Origin: Amycolatopsis anabasis
GTDB taxonomy: Bacteria > Actinomycetota > Actinomycetes > Mycobacteriales > Pseudonocardiaceae
Length of the DNA stretch: 64,000 nt
Reading direction: 5' to 3'
Assembly (NCBI RefSeq): GCF_009765355.1
Contig: NZ_VTHK01000001.1
Location: 248,001 to 312,000, forward strand
Program-made: the position numbers and the translations under genes
Notes under the pieces: model-generated
The model's input: the letters and a program-made list of their open reading frames with translations, nothing else
Database searches by the model: none
Told to the model about the DNA's origin: nothing
Part shown: positions 7,938 through 16,305 of the stretch, piece by piece
Position numbering within the stretch: the first letter of the stretch is position 1
How the letters are laid out: each line of letters opens with the position of its first letter

Positions 7938-9030
7938 TTTTCCCCGAAATCCGCCGCGTAGAGCCATCCGGCGAGATCCGTGTCTCCTGCCAATCGTGCT
8001 TGTTCTTTTCCGCGGATTCGTGGCCGCTGGGCTGCTTGTCCGGGTCCGTGTCCGACGCGGTCGCCCCGTCGACCCAGTTCTTCAGGATCGTCTTGCCCAT
8101 CTCCTTGCCGCCCTCGATGGCGACGTCCTTACCCAATTTCTTGGCGGACTCCTGCGACGCCTCCTTGGCCGCGTCTTTCATAGCGGCCCTACCGGCTTCG
8201 GTGCCGAGCTCACGCATCGTCTTGATCGTGTTGTCAAAGACCACGCCCGTGTTGTGCGCCAGCTGACGCCCGAGATACCGGGCCGCGTCGCCCAGTAGTT
8301 TCCCGAGTTTGGCGATGTGGTTCATCGCCTTCTGGAAGACCCTGGTGAGTTTCTGCACCCAGGACATCGCCTCGGTCGCCTTCTCCACCGCGAACGGGAC
8401 CCCCTCGGCGGCAAGAGCAGCCGGATAGGCAGGCGGCGGGTACCGGGTGAGGATCTTGATGATTTTGGCGAGCGCGTCCGCGATCAGATCACGGATGATG
8501 GTCCGCACGACGTTGAGGATGGACTTGCAGATGTCGACGAGCCCGGAGACACCTTTGGCGCCTTCGGAGAGCCCCACATAGAGATTGATCTGATCCTGCA
8601 GGTATGCGCGGTACTCGTCAGCTGCCGCCCCTTCCCAATGCGCGCAGTCTTTTCGCGCGCTCTCGGTGAGGTCTTCCGCGGTCTTCTGGATGTGCTCGCT
8701 GATCTTCTGCCAGGTCTGCACGGTGAGGTCCAGCGTGTCCTGGTTACCGGTGAGCCAGTCCAGCGGTTCCTTCAAGAAGCTGACGTGCTCGATCACCCAG
8801 CCGAGCCCCATGCTCACCAAGGCCTGCATCGGGTCCTTGATGAGTTCCTTGATGTCGAGACCACCGGCTGCCAGGTCCAGCAGTCCCTCGGTCCAGTCAC
8901 CGCTGAGAATCTTTTCCGTGCCGCCGATGAAGTCCTGAGCCATCCCAGCGCCCTCGAGCGCGTGCGCGACCGGATGCTTCTCCGCGGTCGTCTCACCCTT
9001 GGCCTCATTGACGACCGCGTTCTCAGCCAT
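7930..9030 (-). CDS. WXG100-type effector-like protein
   Basis: A 366-residue protein with the helical WXG100-like region at about residues 90–160, containing HWEGAAADEYRAYL (W-E-G turn), preceded by a domain with ALVSMGLGWVIEHVSFLKEP. The middle has amphipathic helices (VVRTIIRDLIADALAKIIKI), then an Ala/Lys-rich region and a charged tail ending STRRISGKID. The build matches type VII-secreted proteins with a short variable tail, but no catalytic toxin domain is recognisable. It overlaps the EspC-like gene by 8 bp and the membrane protein by 8 bp, so the four genes should be one transcript. Confidence 0.72.
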   Translation of the reverse strand: MAENAVVNEAKGETTAEKHPVAHALEGAGMAQDFIGGTEKILSGDWTEGLLDLAAGGLDIKELIKDPMQALVSMGLGWVIEHVSFLKEPLDWLTGNQDTLDLTVQTWQKISEHIQKTAEDLTESARKDCAHWEGAAADEYRAYLQDQINLYVGLSEGAKGVSGLVDICKSILNVVRTIIRDLIADALAKIIKILTRYPPPAYPAALAAEGVPFAVEKATEAMSWVQKLTRVFQKAMNHIAKLGKLLGDAARYLGRQLAHNTGVVFDNTIKTMRELGTEAGRAAMKDAAKEASQESAKKLGKDVAIEGGKEMGKTILKNWVDGATASDTDPDKQPSGHESAEKNKHDWQETRISPDGSTRRISGKID

Positions 9031-9343
9031 GGGCTTCCGCCTTCTTCAACAGGTTCTGCACGCTCTCCTCGTCAACGCGTTTGACCTGAGCCCACTGGTG
9101 CACGGTGTCGACATGTCGTTTCCCCGCATCCGCGGCGGCCTGCAGGGTCTCCGTGGCGCGCTCCATCGTGTTGTTGCACCAAAGGCCCAATCCGAGCACC
9201 GTGCCGATCAGGCCGAAGCCGCCTTCGTCCATGCGCTGGTGGGCGGCTTCGAGGGCGGTGGTGAGTTCGCCGTAGGTGGCTTCGACCTGTTTCGCGTGGG
9301 CGTCGATCTCTTCCGGGTCGACGTGGAAGCCGTCGTCAGTCAT
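9023..9343 (-). CDS. EspC-like type VII secretion-associated protein
   Basis: A 106-residue helical protein that begins with the family hallmark DDGFHVDPEEIDAHAKQV, followed by two helices separated by a Gly-rich turn (DEGGFGLIGTVLGLG). Proteins of this class (ESX-1 EspC/WXG100-like) are secreted as helical hairpins, often as partner or chaperone for the neighbouring large effector. It overlaps both flanking genes by 8 bp, indicating coupled translation. No ESX core component (EccB/C/D, MycP) is in the window. Confidence 0.8.
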   Translation of the reverse strand: MTDDGFHVDPEEIDAHAKQVEATYGELTTALEAAHQRMDEGGFGLIGTVLGLGLWCNNTMERATETLQAAADAGKRHVDTVHQWAQVKRVDEESVQNLLKKAEAHG

Positions 9344-9872
9344 GGACGAAGCCTCCGCTGGAGAAGTAGTCGTCGTCGTGGCCCTCGTCGGTGGGTGGGC
9401 GTTGGGGGCGGGGTTTCGGGGCCGGTGGTGGCGGGGCGGGTGGGTCCTCGTCTTCGGGGCCGAATCGGCGTTCGGTCTGGCCGGTGGTGTCGCCGTGCCC
9501 GCCGCCGCCTTCGACGTAGCCTTCGGGCTCGGGTTCGGGGTAGGTCTCGCGCAGCTGGTGCACGAGTTCGCCCATGGTCTCGGTGCCCGCGATGGACGGG
9601 ACGCCGGTCTGGACCGCGGTGGCGAGTTTGCTCTGGGCGAGCTGAACCGTGCGCAGGATCTCTTCGGCCAGGTCGGGTTTGGCGCGGGCGTTCGGGCCGA
9701 TCCGCAGGCCGGTCAGGTTGCCGAGGTGGTTCACCTCGACGACGATCTGCCCGTCCTTGCTCCGCTCGCTGACCTGCACGTTCGCCATTTCGGCGCGCAT
9801 CACGTCGGCCTTCTGCCGGGCGGCGGCCAGTTTGGCTTCGTAGTCGCTGAAGAGCTGCTCGGCGCTCGTCAC
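9336..9872 (-). CDS. YbaB/EbfC-like protein, first gene of a T7SS-like operon
   Basis: A 178-residue protein. Residues 1–100 look like the YbaB/EbfC nucleoid-associated fold (SAEQLFSDYEAKLAAARQKA coil, then GQIVVEVNHLGNLTGLRI strands); the C-terminus is a disordered acidic, Pro-rich tail. The GTG start at 9872 has GGAGG 6 nt upstream; the longer upstream frame has no family similarity. The same gene order (YbaB-like, EspC/WXG, large WXG protein) recurs at 17.7–26.2 kb, so these proteins may serve secretion systems rather than DNA. Confidence 0.75.
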   Translation of the reverse strand: MTSAEQLFSDYEAKLAAARQKADVMRAEMANVQVSERSKDGQIVVEVNHLGNLTGLRIGPNARAKPDLAEEILRTVQLAQSKLATAVQTGVPSIAGTETMGELVHQLRETYPEPEPEGYVEGGGGHGDTTGQTERRFGPEDEDPPAPPPPAPKPRPQRPPTDEGHDDDYFSSGGFVHD

Positions 9873-9947
9873 GCGAACCCTCCCTGTTCGGTGTCGGTGA
9901 CCGTTCGGCGACCGAGTGTGGCACAGCCGTGCCGATCGTGGTGCGCG

Positions 9948-9968
9948 AACGGGTGAACCACACCCGTT
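9948..9968. promoter_or_regulatory. Inverted repeat, candidate TetR operator
   Basis: AACGGGTG and CACCCGTT form an 8-bp perfect inverted repeat with a 5-nt centre, in the divergent region between the YbaB-like operon and the TetR gene. Position and symmetry suit an autoregulatory TetR site that could also control the T7SS-like operon. No binding evidence. Confidence 0.45.
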
Positions 9969-10026
9969 TCGCGGGTCATCCGTGTTTTGGGAAAACGAAG
10001 TGCCCCGAGCTCCTAGAATGCGGGGA

Positions 10027-10770
10027 ATGGACAAGCCGACGCGGCGGGGTCGCGTGCGGGCGGCGACCGATCACGACATCCGGCAGACCGCCCGCACGCT
10101 GTTGATCGAACAGGGACCGGAAGCGGTCACCCTGCGCGCCATCGCCCGCGAGCTCGGCATCACCGCGCCCGCGCTCTACCGCTACTACGGTTCCCGGGAC
10201 GACCTGATCGAGCACCTCCGGCTGGACGTGTGCGCCGATCTCGCGGCCGAGCTGGCCGAGGAGATCGCCCCCTTCTCCGACAACGGCATGCTCCAGCTGT
10301 TCGCGATCTGCAAGGGCTTCCGCCGGTGGGCGCTGACCCACACCAAGGAGTTCACGCTCGTCTTCGCGTCACCGACCGGGGGAGTCGGCTCCGCGGCGGG
10401 CAGCGTGGCCACGCTGAACCGGGTGGACGAACCGTTCGGCCGGATCTTCCTGACCGCCGCGGGCCGGGTGCTGGCCAGCCACGACCTGGCCCTGCCGCCG
10501 GTCGAGGCGGTGCCCGCCGAACTCCGCGACGACCTCACCGCGTTCAAGGAAGAGCTGCTCACCGTGCTCGGCGAGTCCGGCCTGGACTTCCCGGCCGACA
10601 AGCTCGACCTGGGCACCACCTACGTGATGATCCAGTTCTGGGCGCGGCTGTACGGGCACGTCACCCTCGAGGTGTTCGGCAACTACCCGATCCCGGTCTC
10701 CAAACCGGACGCGCTGTTCGACGCGATGCTGGCCGATCTCGCGCGCGAGATCGGCCTCACCCTCGAATGA
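10027..10770 (+). CDS. TetR-family transcriptional regulator
   Basis: A 247-residue regulator with an N-terminal TetR HTH (ARTLLIEQGPEAVTLRAIARE then LGITAPALYRYYGSRDDLIEH, residues about 20–65) and an all-helical ligand-binding C-terminus of the TetR_C WHG-like type. A TAGAAT box at 10014–10019 lies 7 nt before ATG 10027, so the mRNA is probably leaderless; an alternative ATG at 10018 overlaps this box. The palindrome at 9948–9968 may be its operator. The ligand is unknown. Its stop is 1 bp from the convergent leuS stop. Confidence 0.9.
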   Translation: MDKPTRRGRVRAATDHDIRQTARTLLIEQGPEAVTLRAIARELGITAPALYRYYGSRDDLIEHLRLDVCADLAAELAEEIAPFSDNGMLQLFAICKGFRRWALTHTKEFTLVFASPTGGVGSAAGSVATLNRVDEPFGRIFLTAAGRVLASHDLALPPVEAVPAELRDDLTAFKEELLTVLGESGLDFPADKLDLGTTYVMIQFWARLYGHVTLEVFGNYPIPVSKPDALFDAMLADLAREIGLTLE

Positions 10771-10771
10771 G

Positions 10772-13606
10772 CTAGCGCACCACGTTGACCAGGCGACCGG
10801 GCACCACGATCACCTTGCGCGGCTCGGCGCCCTCCAGCAGCGCGACGATCTTCTCGTCCGCCAGTGCGGCGGCCCGCACGTCGTCCTGACCCGCGCCGGC
10901 GGGCACGGTGACCCGCGAGCGGACCTTGCCGTTGACCTGGATCGGGTACTCCACGGTGTCCTCGACCAGGTACTTCTCGTCCACCACCGGGAACGGCCCG
11001 TGCGCCAGGGAATCGGGGTGGCCCAGGCGCTGCCACAGCTCCTCGGCGACGTGCGGGCACAGCGGCGCCAGCATCAGCACCAGCGGCTCGGCCAGTTCCC
11101 GCGGGGTGGCCGCGGCCGTGCCGTAGGTCTTGGTCAGGTAGTTGTTCAGCTCGATCAGCTTCGCGCCCGCGGTGTTGAACCGCATCTCCGCGTAGTCCTC
11201 GCGCACCCCGGCGATCGCCTTGTGCAGCTGCTTGCGGTCCTCGTCGGTGGCACTGTCCGAATCGGACACTCGCGGCTCGCCGGTGCTCTCGTCGACCACC
11301 AGCCGCCACAGCCGCTGCAGGAACCGGTGCGCGCCCACCACGTCCTTGGTGGCCCACGGGCGGGAGACGTCCAGCGGCCCCATGGCCATCTCGTAGAACC
11401 GGAACGTGTCGGCCCCGTAGTTCTCGGACATCTCGTCCGGGGTGACGACGTTCTTCAGGCTCTTGCCCATCTTCCCGTATTCCTGGGTGACTTCTTCGCC
11501 TTCGTAGAAGAACTTTCCGCCGGACTCCTCGACCTTCTCGGCCGGGACGTAGACACCGCGGGAATCGGTGTAGGCGAACGCCTGGATGTAGCCCTGGTTG
11601 TACAGCCGCCGGTACGGCTCCTCGGCGGACACGTGCCCCAGATCGAAGAGCACCTTCTGCCAGAACCGCGAGTACAGCAGGTGCAGCACCGCGTGCTCGA
11701 CCCCGCCGATGTACAGGTCGACGCCGCCCGGGTCGGCGGCGCCGTGCTCGGCCGGGCGCGGGCCCACCCAGTAGCGCTCGTTCTCCGGATCGACCAGCTT
11801 CTCGTCGTTGACCGGATCGATGTAGCGCATCTGGTACCAGCAGGACCCCGCCCAGTTGGGCATGGTGTTGGTGTCGCGCCGGTACGTCTTCGGCCCGTCG
11901 CCCAGGTCCAGGGTCACCTCGACCCAGTCGGTCGCCCGGGACAGCGGCGGCGACGGTTCGCTGTCGGCGTCCTCGGGGTCGAAGGTCTTCGGCGAGTAGT
12001 CGTCGACCTCGGGCAGTTCCACCGGCAGCATGCTGTCCGGCAGCGGGTGCACGCGGCCGTCCTCGTCGTACACCACCGGGAACGGTTCGCCCCAGTACCG
12101 CTGGCGGGAGAACAGCCAGTCGCGCAGTTTGTACTGCACGGTGCCGTTGCCGTGCCCGTGCTCCTCCAGCCATTCGATGATCGTCTTCTTGGCCTCGGTG
12201 ACGCCCATGCCGTCCAGGAAGCCGGAATTGACCGCCGGGCCGTCGCCGGTGAACGCCTTGCCGTCGAAGCCCTCGCTCGGCTGGACGGTCCGGATGATCC
12301 GCAGGCCGAACTTCTCCGCGAAGTCCCAGTCGCGCTGGTCCTGACCGGGCACCGCCATGATCGCGCCGGTGCCGTAACCCATCAGCACGTAGTCGGCGAC
12401 GAAGATCGGAATCTCCTCGCCGGTCACCGGGTTCACCGCGTGCGAGCCGGTGAACACGCCGGTCTTGTCCTTGTTCTCCTGCCGGTCCAGCTCGGACTTG
12501 CGGGAGGCCGCGCGCCGGTACTCGGCGACGGCCTCGGCCGGGGTCGCCGCGCCGCCGGTCCACCGCTCGTCGACGCCGTCGGCCCATTCCTTCGCGGTCA
12601 GCTCGTCGACCAGCGGATGCTCCGGGGCCAGCACCAGGTAGGTGGCGCCGAACAGGGTGTCCGGGCGGGTGGTGAACACCTCGATGGCGGCCGATCCCGC
12701 CGGGAACCTGACCCGCGCGCCGTGCGAGCGGCCGATCCAGTTCCGCTGCATGGTCTTGACCTTCTCCGGCCAGTCCAGCCGGTCCAGGTCGTCCACCAGG
12801 CGGTCCGCGTACGCGGTGATCCGCATCATCCACTGGCGCAGGTTGCGCCGGAACACCGGGAAGTTGCCGCGCTCGCTGCGGCCTTCGGCGGTGACCTCCT
12901 CGTTGGACAGCACGGTGCCCAGGCCGGGGCACCAGTTCACCGGCGCCTCGGAGATGTAGGCCAGGCGGTGCGAGTCCAGGATCTCCAGTTGCTCGGCGCG
13001 GGTCAGCTCGCACCAGCCGCGGCCGTCCGGGGTGCGGCGCTTGTCCTGCGCGTACTCGGCCTCCAGCTCGACGATCGGCCGCGCCTTGTCCTGCTTCTCG
13101 TCGTACCAGGAGTTGTAGATCCGCAGGAAGATCCACTGCGTCCACTTGTAGTACTCGGGGTCGATCGTGGCGATCCGGCGGCGCTCGTCGTGGCCCAGGC
13201 CCAGCCTGCGGATCTGCCGCAGGTAGGTCCGCATATTGGCCTCGGTGGTCTTGCGCGGATGCTCGCCGGTCTGCACCGCGAACTGCTCGGCGGGCAGGCC
13301 GAACGCGTCGAAGCCCATCGTGTGCAGCACGTTGCGGCCGATCATCCGGTGGTACCGGGCGAACACGTCGGTGCCGATGAAGCCCAGCGGATGGCCGACG
13401 TGCAGGCCCGCGCCGGACGGGTACGGGAACATGTCCTGCACGAACAGCTTGTCCGAGGGGATGTCGTCCGCGGCGAGCGGGCCGACCGGGTTCGGCGCGT
13501 GGTAGGTGCCGTGATCGGCCCAGTAGTCCTGCCAGCGCTGCTCGAGCTGGCCCGCCAGCTCCGCGGTGTAGCGGTGCGCGGGAGCCGCGTCGGTCGCCTC
13601 GGTCAT
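10772..13606 (-). CDS. leuS: Leucyl-tRNA synthetase
   Basis: Class I synthetase charging tRNA-Leu in the cytosol. The 944-residue protein is full length with the HIGH-type motif HVGH (69–72) in the Rossmann core, an editing (CP1) domain with TTRPDTLFG, and the KMGKS motif at 712–716, followed by the anticodon-binding helical domain. Start ATG 13606 has GGAGG about 7 nt upstream. A 12-residue leader peptide with three consecutive Leu codons and two adjacent hairpins lie between its promoter and the start, pointing to transcription attenuation by charged tRNA-Leu. Confidence 0.98.
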   Translation of the reverse strand: MTEATDAAPAHRYTAELAGQLEQRWQDYWADHGTYHAPNPVGPLAADDIPSDKLFVQDMFPYPSGAGLHVGHPLGFIGTDVFARYHRMIGRNVLHTMGFDAFGLPAEQFAVQTGEHPRKTTEANMRTYLRQIRRLGLGHDERRRIATIDPEYYKWTQWIFLRIYNSWYDEKQDKARPIVELEAEYAQDKRRTPDGRGWCELTRAEQLEILDSHRLAYISEAPVNWCPGLGTVLSNEEVTAEGRSERGNFPVFRRNLRQWMMRITAYADRLVDDLDRLDWPEKVKTMQRNWIGRSHGARVRFPAGSAAIEVFTTRPDTLFGATYLVLAPEHPLVDELTAKEWADGVDERWTGGAATPAEAVAEYRRAASRKSELDRQENKDKTGVFTGSHAVNPVTGEEIPIFVADYVLMGYGTGAIMAVPGQDQRDWDFAEKFGLRIIRTVQPSEGFDGKAFTGDGPAVNSGFLDGMGVTEAKKTIIEWLEEHGHGNGTVQYKLRDWLFSRQRYWGEPFPVVYDEDGRVHPLPDSMLPVELPEVDDYSPKTFDPEDADSEPSPPLSRATDWVEVTLDLGDGPKTYRRDTNTMPNWAGSCWYQMRYIDPVNDEKLVDPENERYWVGPRPAEHGAADPGGVDLYIGGVEHAVLHLLYSRFWQKVLFDLGHVSAEEPYRRLYNQGYIQAFAYTDSRGVYVPAEKVEESGGKFFYEGEEVTQEYGKMGKSLKNVVTPDEMSENYGADTFRFYEMAMGPLDVSRPWATKDVVGAHRFLQRLWRLVVDESTGEPRVSDSDSATDEDRKQLHKAIAGVREDYAEMRFNTAGAKLIELNNYLTKTYGTAAATPRELAEPLVLMLAPLCPHVAEELWQRLGHPDSLAHGPFPVVDEKYLVEDTVEYPIQVNGKVRSRVTVPAGAGQDDVRAAALADEKIVALLEGAEPRKVIVVPGRLVNVVR

Positions 13607-13659
13607 GGCCGGTTCCTCCGTGTAGTTCGCCTGTTCGCCCGGGACCCGCAGAAATGAGT

Positions 13660-13721
13660 CGACCCCCCAGCCGGTGGCATGAGGGGTCGCCGCGCTGGGC
13701 CGCTTCTCGCGGTCAGCGCGG
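13660..13721 (-). promoter_or_regulatory. leuS leader: tandem hairpins resembling an attenuator
   Basis: Two adjoining hairpins follow the leader peptide. The first has CCGCGCTG/CAGCGCGG arms (13714–13721 with 13690–13697) and an inner CCGC/GCGG stem, and includes the leader stop codon. The second has 7-bp CGACCCC/GGGGTCG arms (13683–13689 with 13660–13666), followed by the T-rich ACTCATTTCT, and looks like a terminator. AGCCGG in the leader ORF can pair with CCGGCT in the terminator loop, giving a possible antiterminator. Confidence 0.65.
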
Positions 13722-13751
13722 CCGGCTAAGGAGCAGGCGTGCGATGCTCAC
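13713..13751 (-). CDS. leuS leader peptide with Leu-Leu-Leu run
   Basis: GTG 13751 opens a 12-codon frame reading [12 protein letters not shown] before TGA. The three consecutive Leu codons (CTG CTC CTT) upstream of leucyl-tRNA synthetase are the classic design of a stalling leader: low charged tRNA-Leu would hold the ribosome there. A TACCAT box at 13758–13763 is 6 nt before the GTG, so the leader mRNA would start at this codon. Too short for normal gene finding. Confidence 0.7.
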   Translation of the reverse strand: MSIARLLLSRPR

Positions 13752-13785
13752 GGACTCATGGTAACGGGCACGTCGAACGGGTTGC

Positions 13786-14928
13786 CTACCGGACCGCCAG
13801 CGCGACGAGCTGGGTCACCTGGGTCGGCGCGAAGTTGTTGTCGCTGATCAGCAGCAGGGTGCGCTCGCCGCCGGGCAGCCGCGGGCCCCAGGTCATCCCC
13901 TCCACGTTGTCCACTGTGGACAATCCGAGCGTGCCGAGGTCGGTGAGCAGCCGCTTCCGCACGGGTTTCACGCCTCCCGCGGACAGGGACGGCACGTTCA
14001 GCACGTTGGTCGCGCCCAAGGTGTCGATCTCGTAGATCCGGATCTTGTTGCCGGCTCCGGTGACGAACGAGCGCTCCATGACCAGGAACCGGGTCGGGTC
14101 GACCGGATCGGCGGCCAGGATCGAGGAGACGCCGGTGGTGGCGAACCCGCCCGGCGGCTTCGGCGCGGCGAACACCGGCTCCTCGGGGTAGGCGTACTGG
14201 GCGAGCACCCGGCCGAACCGGCTCTGCATGGTGAGCCGGTTGAGCGCGCCGTGCTCGGTGGTGGCGTCCGGGCCGTCCTGGAGCAGGGGACCTTCGACCG
14301 AGGAGACCACCAGCGAGCCGAGCCCGGCGAAGGTCAGGCCCTCCAGCACCAGGTTCTGCCGGGGCCCGGCCTCGGGGGTGATCTTCTCGTTGGCCGGGAT
14401 CGGCAGGTCGCGGACGTACCGGCCGTCGCGTTTCGCCTCCCGCAGCGACGGATCGATCAGCGTGGTGGCGTTCCGCTCGCCCTCCTGGGACCAGAAGTAG
14501 TCACCGGACCACGGATCGACCCGCAGTTCCTCGGGGTCGACGGTCCGCATGTTCTGCGGCTGGCTCTGGTCGTTCTTCGCCAGCGGCGGGTACGTCGTGC
14601 CGTCCGGGCGCAGCAGCGGCCGGGTGCCGGTGAAGGTGACCGGGCCGGGGCCGTGCGCGGTGACGTCGAACTTCGCGGTGTAGAAGCGGGCGGGCTGCAG
14701 CGCCGATCGGTCGTCGCAGATGAACACGTACTGCCCGGTGCGCGGGTCGTAGTCGATGCTGGAGAGCCCGCCGACCGTGGTCCCGTCGAAGACGAGGCCG
14801 TTCGGCACGATCTGCTCGCCGAGCAGGCGCACGGAGTGACCGCTGTCGGCGGCGGCCGCGGGCAGACCACTCATGAGTGTGAGGGACAGCGACCCGATCA
14901 GGGCGGCTGCGAGTACGCGTCGTGACAT
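13786..14928 (-). CDS. Secreted esterase-like phytase family protein
   Basis: A 380-residue secreted protein of the phytase-like (esterase-like activity of phytase) family. Signal peptide MSRRVLAAALIGSLSLTLMS ending near PAAAA; the mature part has FDGTTVGGLSSIDYDPRTGQ, FICDDRSAL and the late VEGMTWGPRLPGG and LLLISDNNF segments characteristic of this beta-propeller family. Substrate is unknown; true phytase activity is not implied. I use ATG 14928, but a GTG at 14940 sits 8 nt from a TACCCT box and could be the real leaderless start. Its stop is 34 bp from the leuS leader peptide start. Confidence 0.8.
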   Translation of the reverse strand: MSRRVLAAALIGSLSLTLMSGLPAAAADSGHSVRLLGEQIVPNGLVFDGTTVGGLSSIDYDPRTGQYVFICDDRSALQPARFYTAKFDVTAHGPGPVTFTGTRPLLRPDGTTYPPLAKNDQSQPQNMRTVDPEELRVDPWSGDYFWSQEGERNATTLIDPSLREAKRDGRYVRDLPIPANEKITPEAGPRQNLVLEGLTFAGLGSLVVSSVEGPLLQDGPDATTEHGALNRLTMQSRFGRVLAQYAYPEEPVFAAPKPPGGFATTGVSSILAADPVDPTRFLVMERSFVTGAGNKIRIYEIDTLGATNVLNVPSLSAGGVKPVRKRLLTDLGTLGLSTVDNVEGMTWGPRLPGGERTLLLISDNNFAPTQVTQLVALAVR

Positions 14929-14994
14929 GGCGTGTAGCACAACCGACCAGGGTATCGGCGAAGTTGCCGTCAGATGACGCTTATCCTGAAACCC

Positions 14995-15417
14995 GTGATC
15001 GTGATCGCGCTGGTTCCCGTGTTCTTCGGTGTCCTCGTCGGCTGGGGCGGCCTGCTCGGCTGGCGGGAGAAGCTGCCGCGGGACCGCGCGACCGGGGTCC
15101 GCACCGCGGCCACCCTGCGCAGCGACGAGGCGTTCCGGATCGGGAACAAGGTGGCCGGCCTGCCGACCATGATCGGCGGCGCGGTCGGCGTCCTCGGTGG
15201 CGTCGCCGGGCTCGTCATGCCGACCCTCGGCGGCACGATCACCGCGGCCGCGGTCGGCCTGGTCGGCGCGTTCGCGCTGCTCGCGGCCGGTGGCGTGCTC
15301 GGGCACCGCGCGGCGGCCGCGGTCCCGCCCCCGGCGGCCCGTCCCGCCGGTTGCTCCGGTTGCGCGTGCGGCGGTTGTTCCGCCCTGACCAAGGCCGCGC
15401 CCGCCGAAGCCAACTGA
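14995..15417 (+). CDS. SdpI-like membrane protein with Cys-rich tail
   Basis: A 140-residue integral membrane protein with about four hydrophobic segments (VIALVPVFFGVLVGWGGLL; MIGGAVGVLGGVAGLVM; TAAAVGLVGAFALLAAGGVL). The loop with GVRTAATLRSDEAF followed by GNKVAG resembles SdpI-family immunity/signalling proteins. The C-terminus carries a short Cys cluster (CSGCACGGC) not usual for SdpI. The start is GTG 14995 because a TATCCT box (14982–14987) lies 7 nt upstream; a 7-residue longer ATG start is possible. It is divergent from the phytase-like gene and convergent with yqgE. Confidence 0.72.
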   Translation: MIVIALVPVFFGVLVGWGGLLGWREKLPRDRATGVRTAATLRSDEAFRIGNKVAGLPTMIGGAVGVLGGVAGLVMPTLGGTITAAAVGLVGAFALLAAGGVLGHRAAAAVPPPAARPAGCSGCACGGCSALTKAAPAEAN

Positions 15418-15425
15418 CTCAGTTG
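15411..15425. repeat. Palindrome joining two convergent stop codons
   Basis: CAACTGACTCAGTTG, a perfect 7-bp palindrome around one base, contains the TGA stops of both the SdpI-like and yqgE genes. It may be a small bidirectional terminator, but the stem is weak. Confidence 0.35.
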
Positions 15426-16000
15426 CGCTGGAGGTCGCCCGGGTGGGTGGCCAGCAGCGCGGTCGGCACGCCCTGGCGGCGCAGCACCTGACCCCAGAGA
15501 TCCCGTTCCGGCGTCGCGAGCACGTCGCTCGGCAGCGCCGGGACGATCAGCCAGTCACCGCGGCCGATCTCCCCGGCGAGCTGACCCGAATCCCAGCCCG
15601 CGTACCCGGCGAACACCCGCAGCCCGCGGACCTTCGGCACCAGCAGATCCGGATCCGCGTCCAGATCGACCAGCGCCACCGGGCCGCGCACCGCGATCAG
15701 CCCGGGCACCGCGGCCGCGGTCTCCCCGGTGCGGAGCGCGGCGAGGCACAACGCGGTCTTCTTCTCCACCGGGCCGCCGACGAACACCGCCTGCGGCTCG
15801 ACGACGTGGCGGCCCCAGCTGGGCAGCACGTCGTCCACCGGTACCTCGCTCGGCCGGTTGAGCACCACCCCGAGGGTGCCCTCGTCCCGGTGATCGATGA
15901 TGAAGACCACCGTCCGGCGGAAATTGGGATCGAACATCGTGGGGGCAGCGACCAGGAGTGTTCCCGGCTCAACCTCGGCGTCCGCTGACACGCGCCCCAT
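15419..16000 (-). CDS. YqgE/AlgH family protein
   Basis: A 193-residue UPF0301 (YqgE/AlgH, DUF179) protein. Diagnostic segments: GTLLVAAPTMFDPNFRRTVV, the GTLGVVLNRPSE loop, FVGGPVEKKTA and RVFAGYAGWDSGQL. The family is widespread and structurally known, but its biochemical role is unsettled; in pseudomonads AlgH affects alginate regulation. It begins at ATG 16000 upstream of an unusual intergenic region and ends 1 bp after the stop of the SdpI-like gene. Confidence 0.93.
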   Translation of the reverse strand: MGRVSADAEVEPGTLLVAAPTMFDPNFRRTVVFIIDHRDEGTLGVVLNRPSEVPVDDVLPSWGRHVVEPQAVFVGGPVEKKTALCLAALRTGETAAAVPGLIAVRGPVALVDLDADPDLLVPKVRGLRVFAGYAGWDSGQLAGEIGRGDWLIVPALPSDVLATPERDLWGQVLRRQGVPTALLATHPGDLQRN

Positions 16001-16305
16001 GATCCCACCGACGCCGGAAAGAAGTCGCGGCGCACGGGAACAACACGCCTAGTCCTTCCGTTCTATTGGGTGGCCGGCGCACTCCGTGTCCCCCGGGCCC
16101 ACTTGAGAAGAGCCTTTGTGGAATACCGTTCGGCAGGAGCCACACTGCGCCACGCCGCCGAGAGGCGACCAAGTGCGTCGTGCCACTTTCGTCTGCGGAA
16201 CGGGGTCTCGCTCGATGGGACCCCGTTCCGCTTTCGGCAATCAGTGAACAAGTCGGCACGCTGGGTTTACCGGAACCTCGCTCGCGGGTCTTAAGCTCGG
16301 GGCTT
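16001..16305. other. Divergent intergenic region with an orphan terminator
   Basis: About 305 bp between yqgE and the MFS gene. It contains the strong hairpin at 16195–16231 and a TTGAGA/TACCGT pair (16103 and 16124, 15 nt apart) that could drive a short plus-strand RNA ending at that hairpin. Short ORFs on both strands have third-position GC far below the neighbours, so I do not call a protein. A TAAGCT box at 16292–16297 precedes the MFS start. Confidence 0.5.
16195..16231 (+). terminator. Strong 13-bp hairpin with T tract, no annotated gene upstream
   Basis: GCGGAACGGGGTC (16195–16207) pairs perfectly with 16219–16231 across an 11-nt loop and is followed by TTTC on the plus strand. The genes on either side are divergent, so no known plus-strand transcript ends here. 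Confidence 0.65.

Noticed and set aside
11000..13657. 885-codon frame opposite leuS
   Set aside because: Shadow of leuS, which has all synthetase motifs.
16049..16186. 45-codon frame with CGSC and CAGH, zinc-ribbon-like
   Set aside because: Third-position GC about 69 percent, no ribosome site, and the frame starts next to a terminator hairpin. Not called as a gene.
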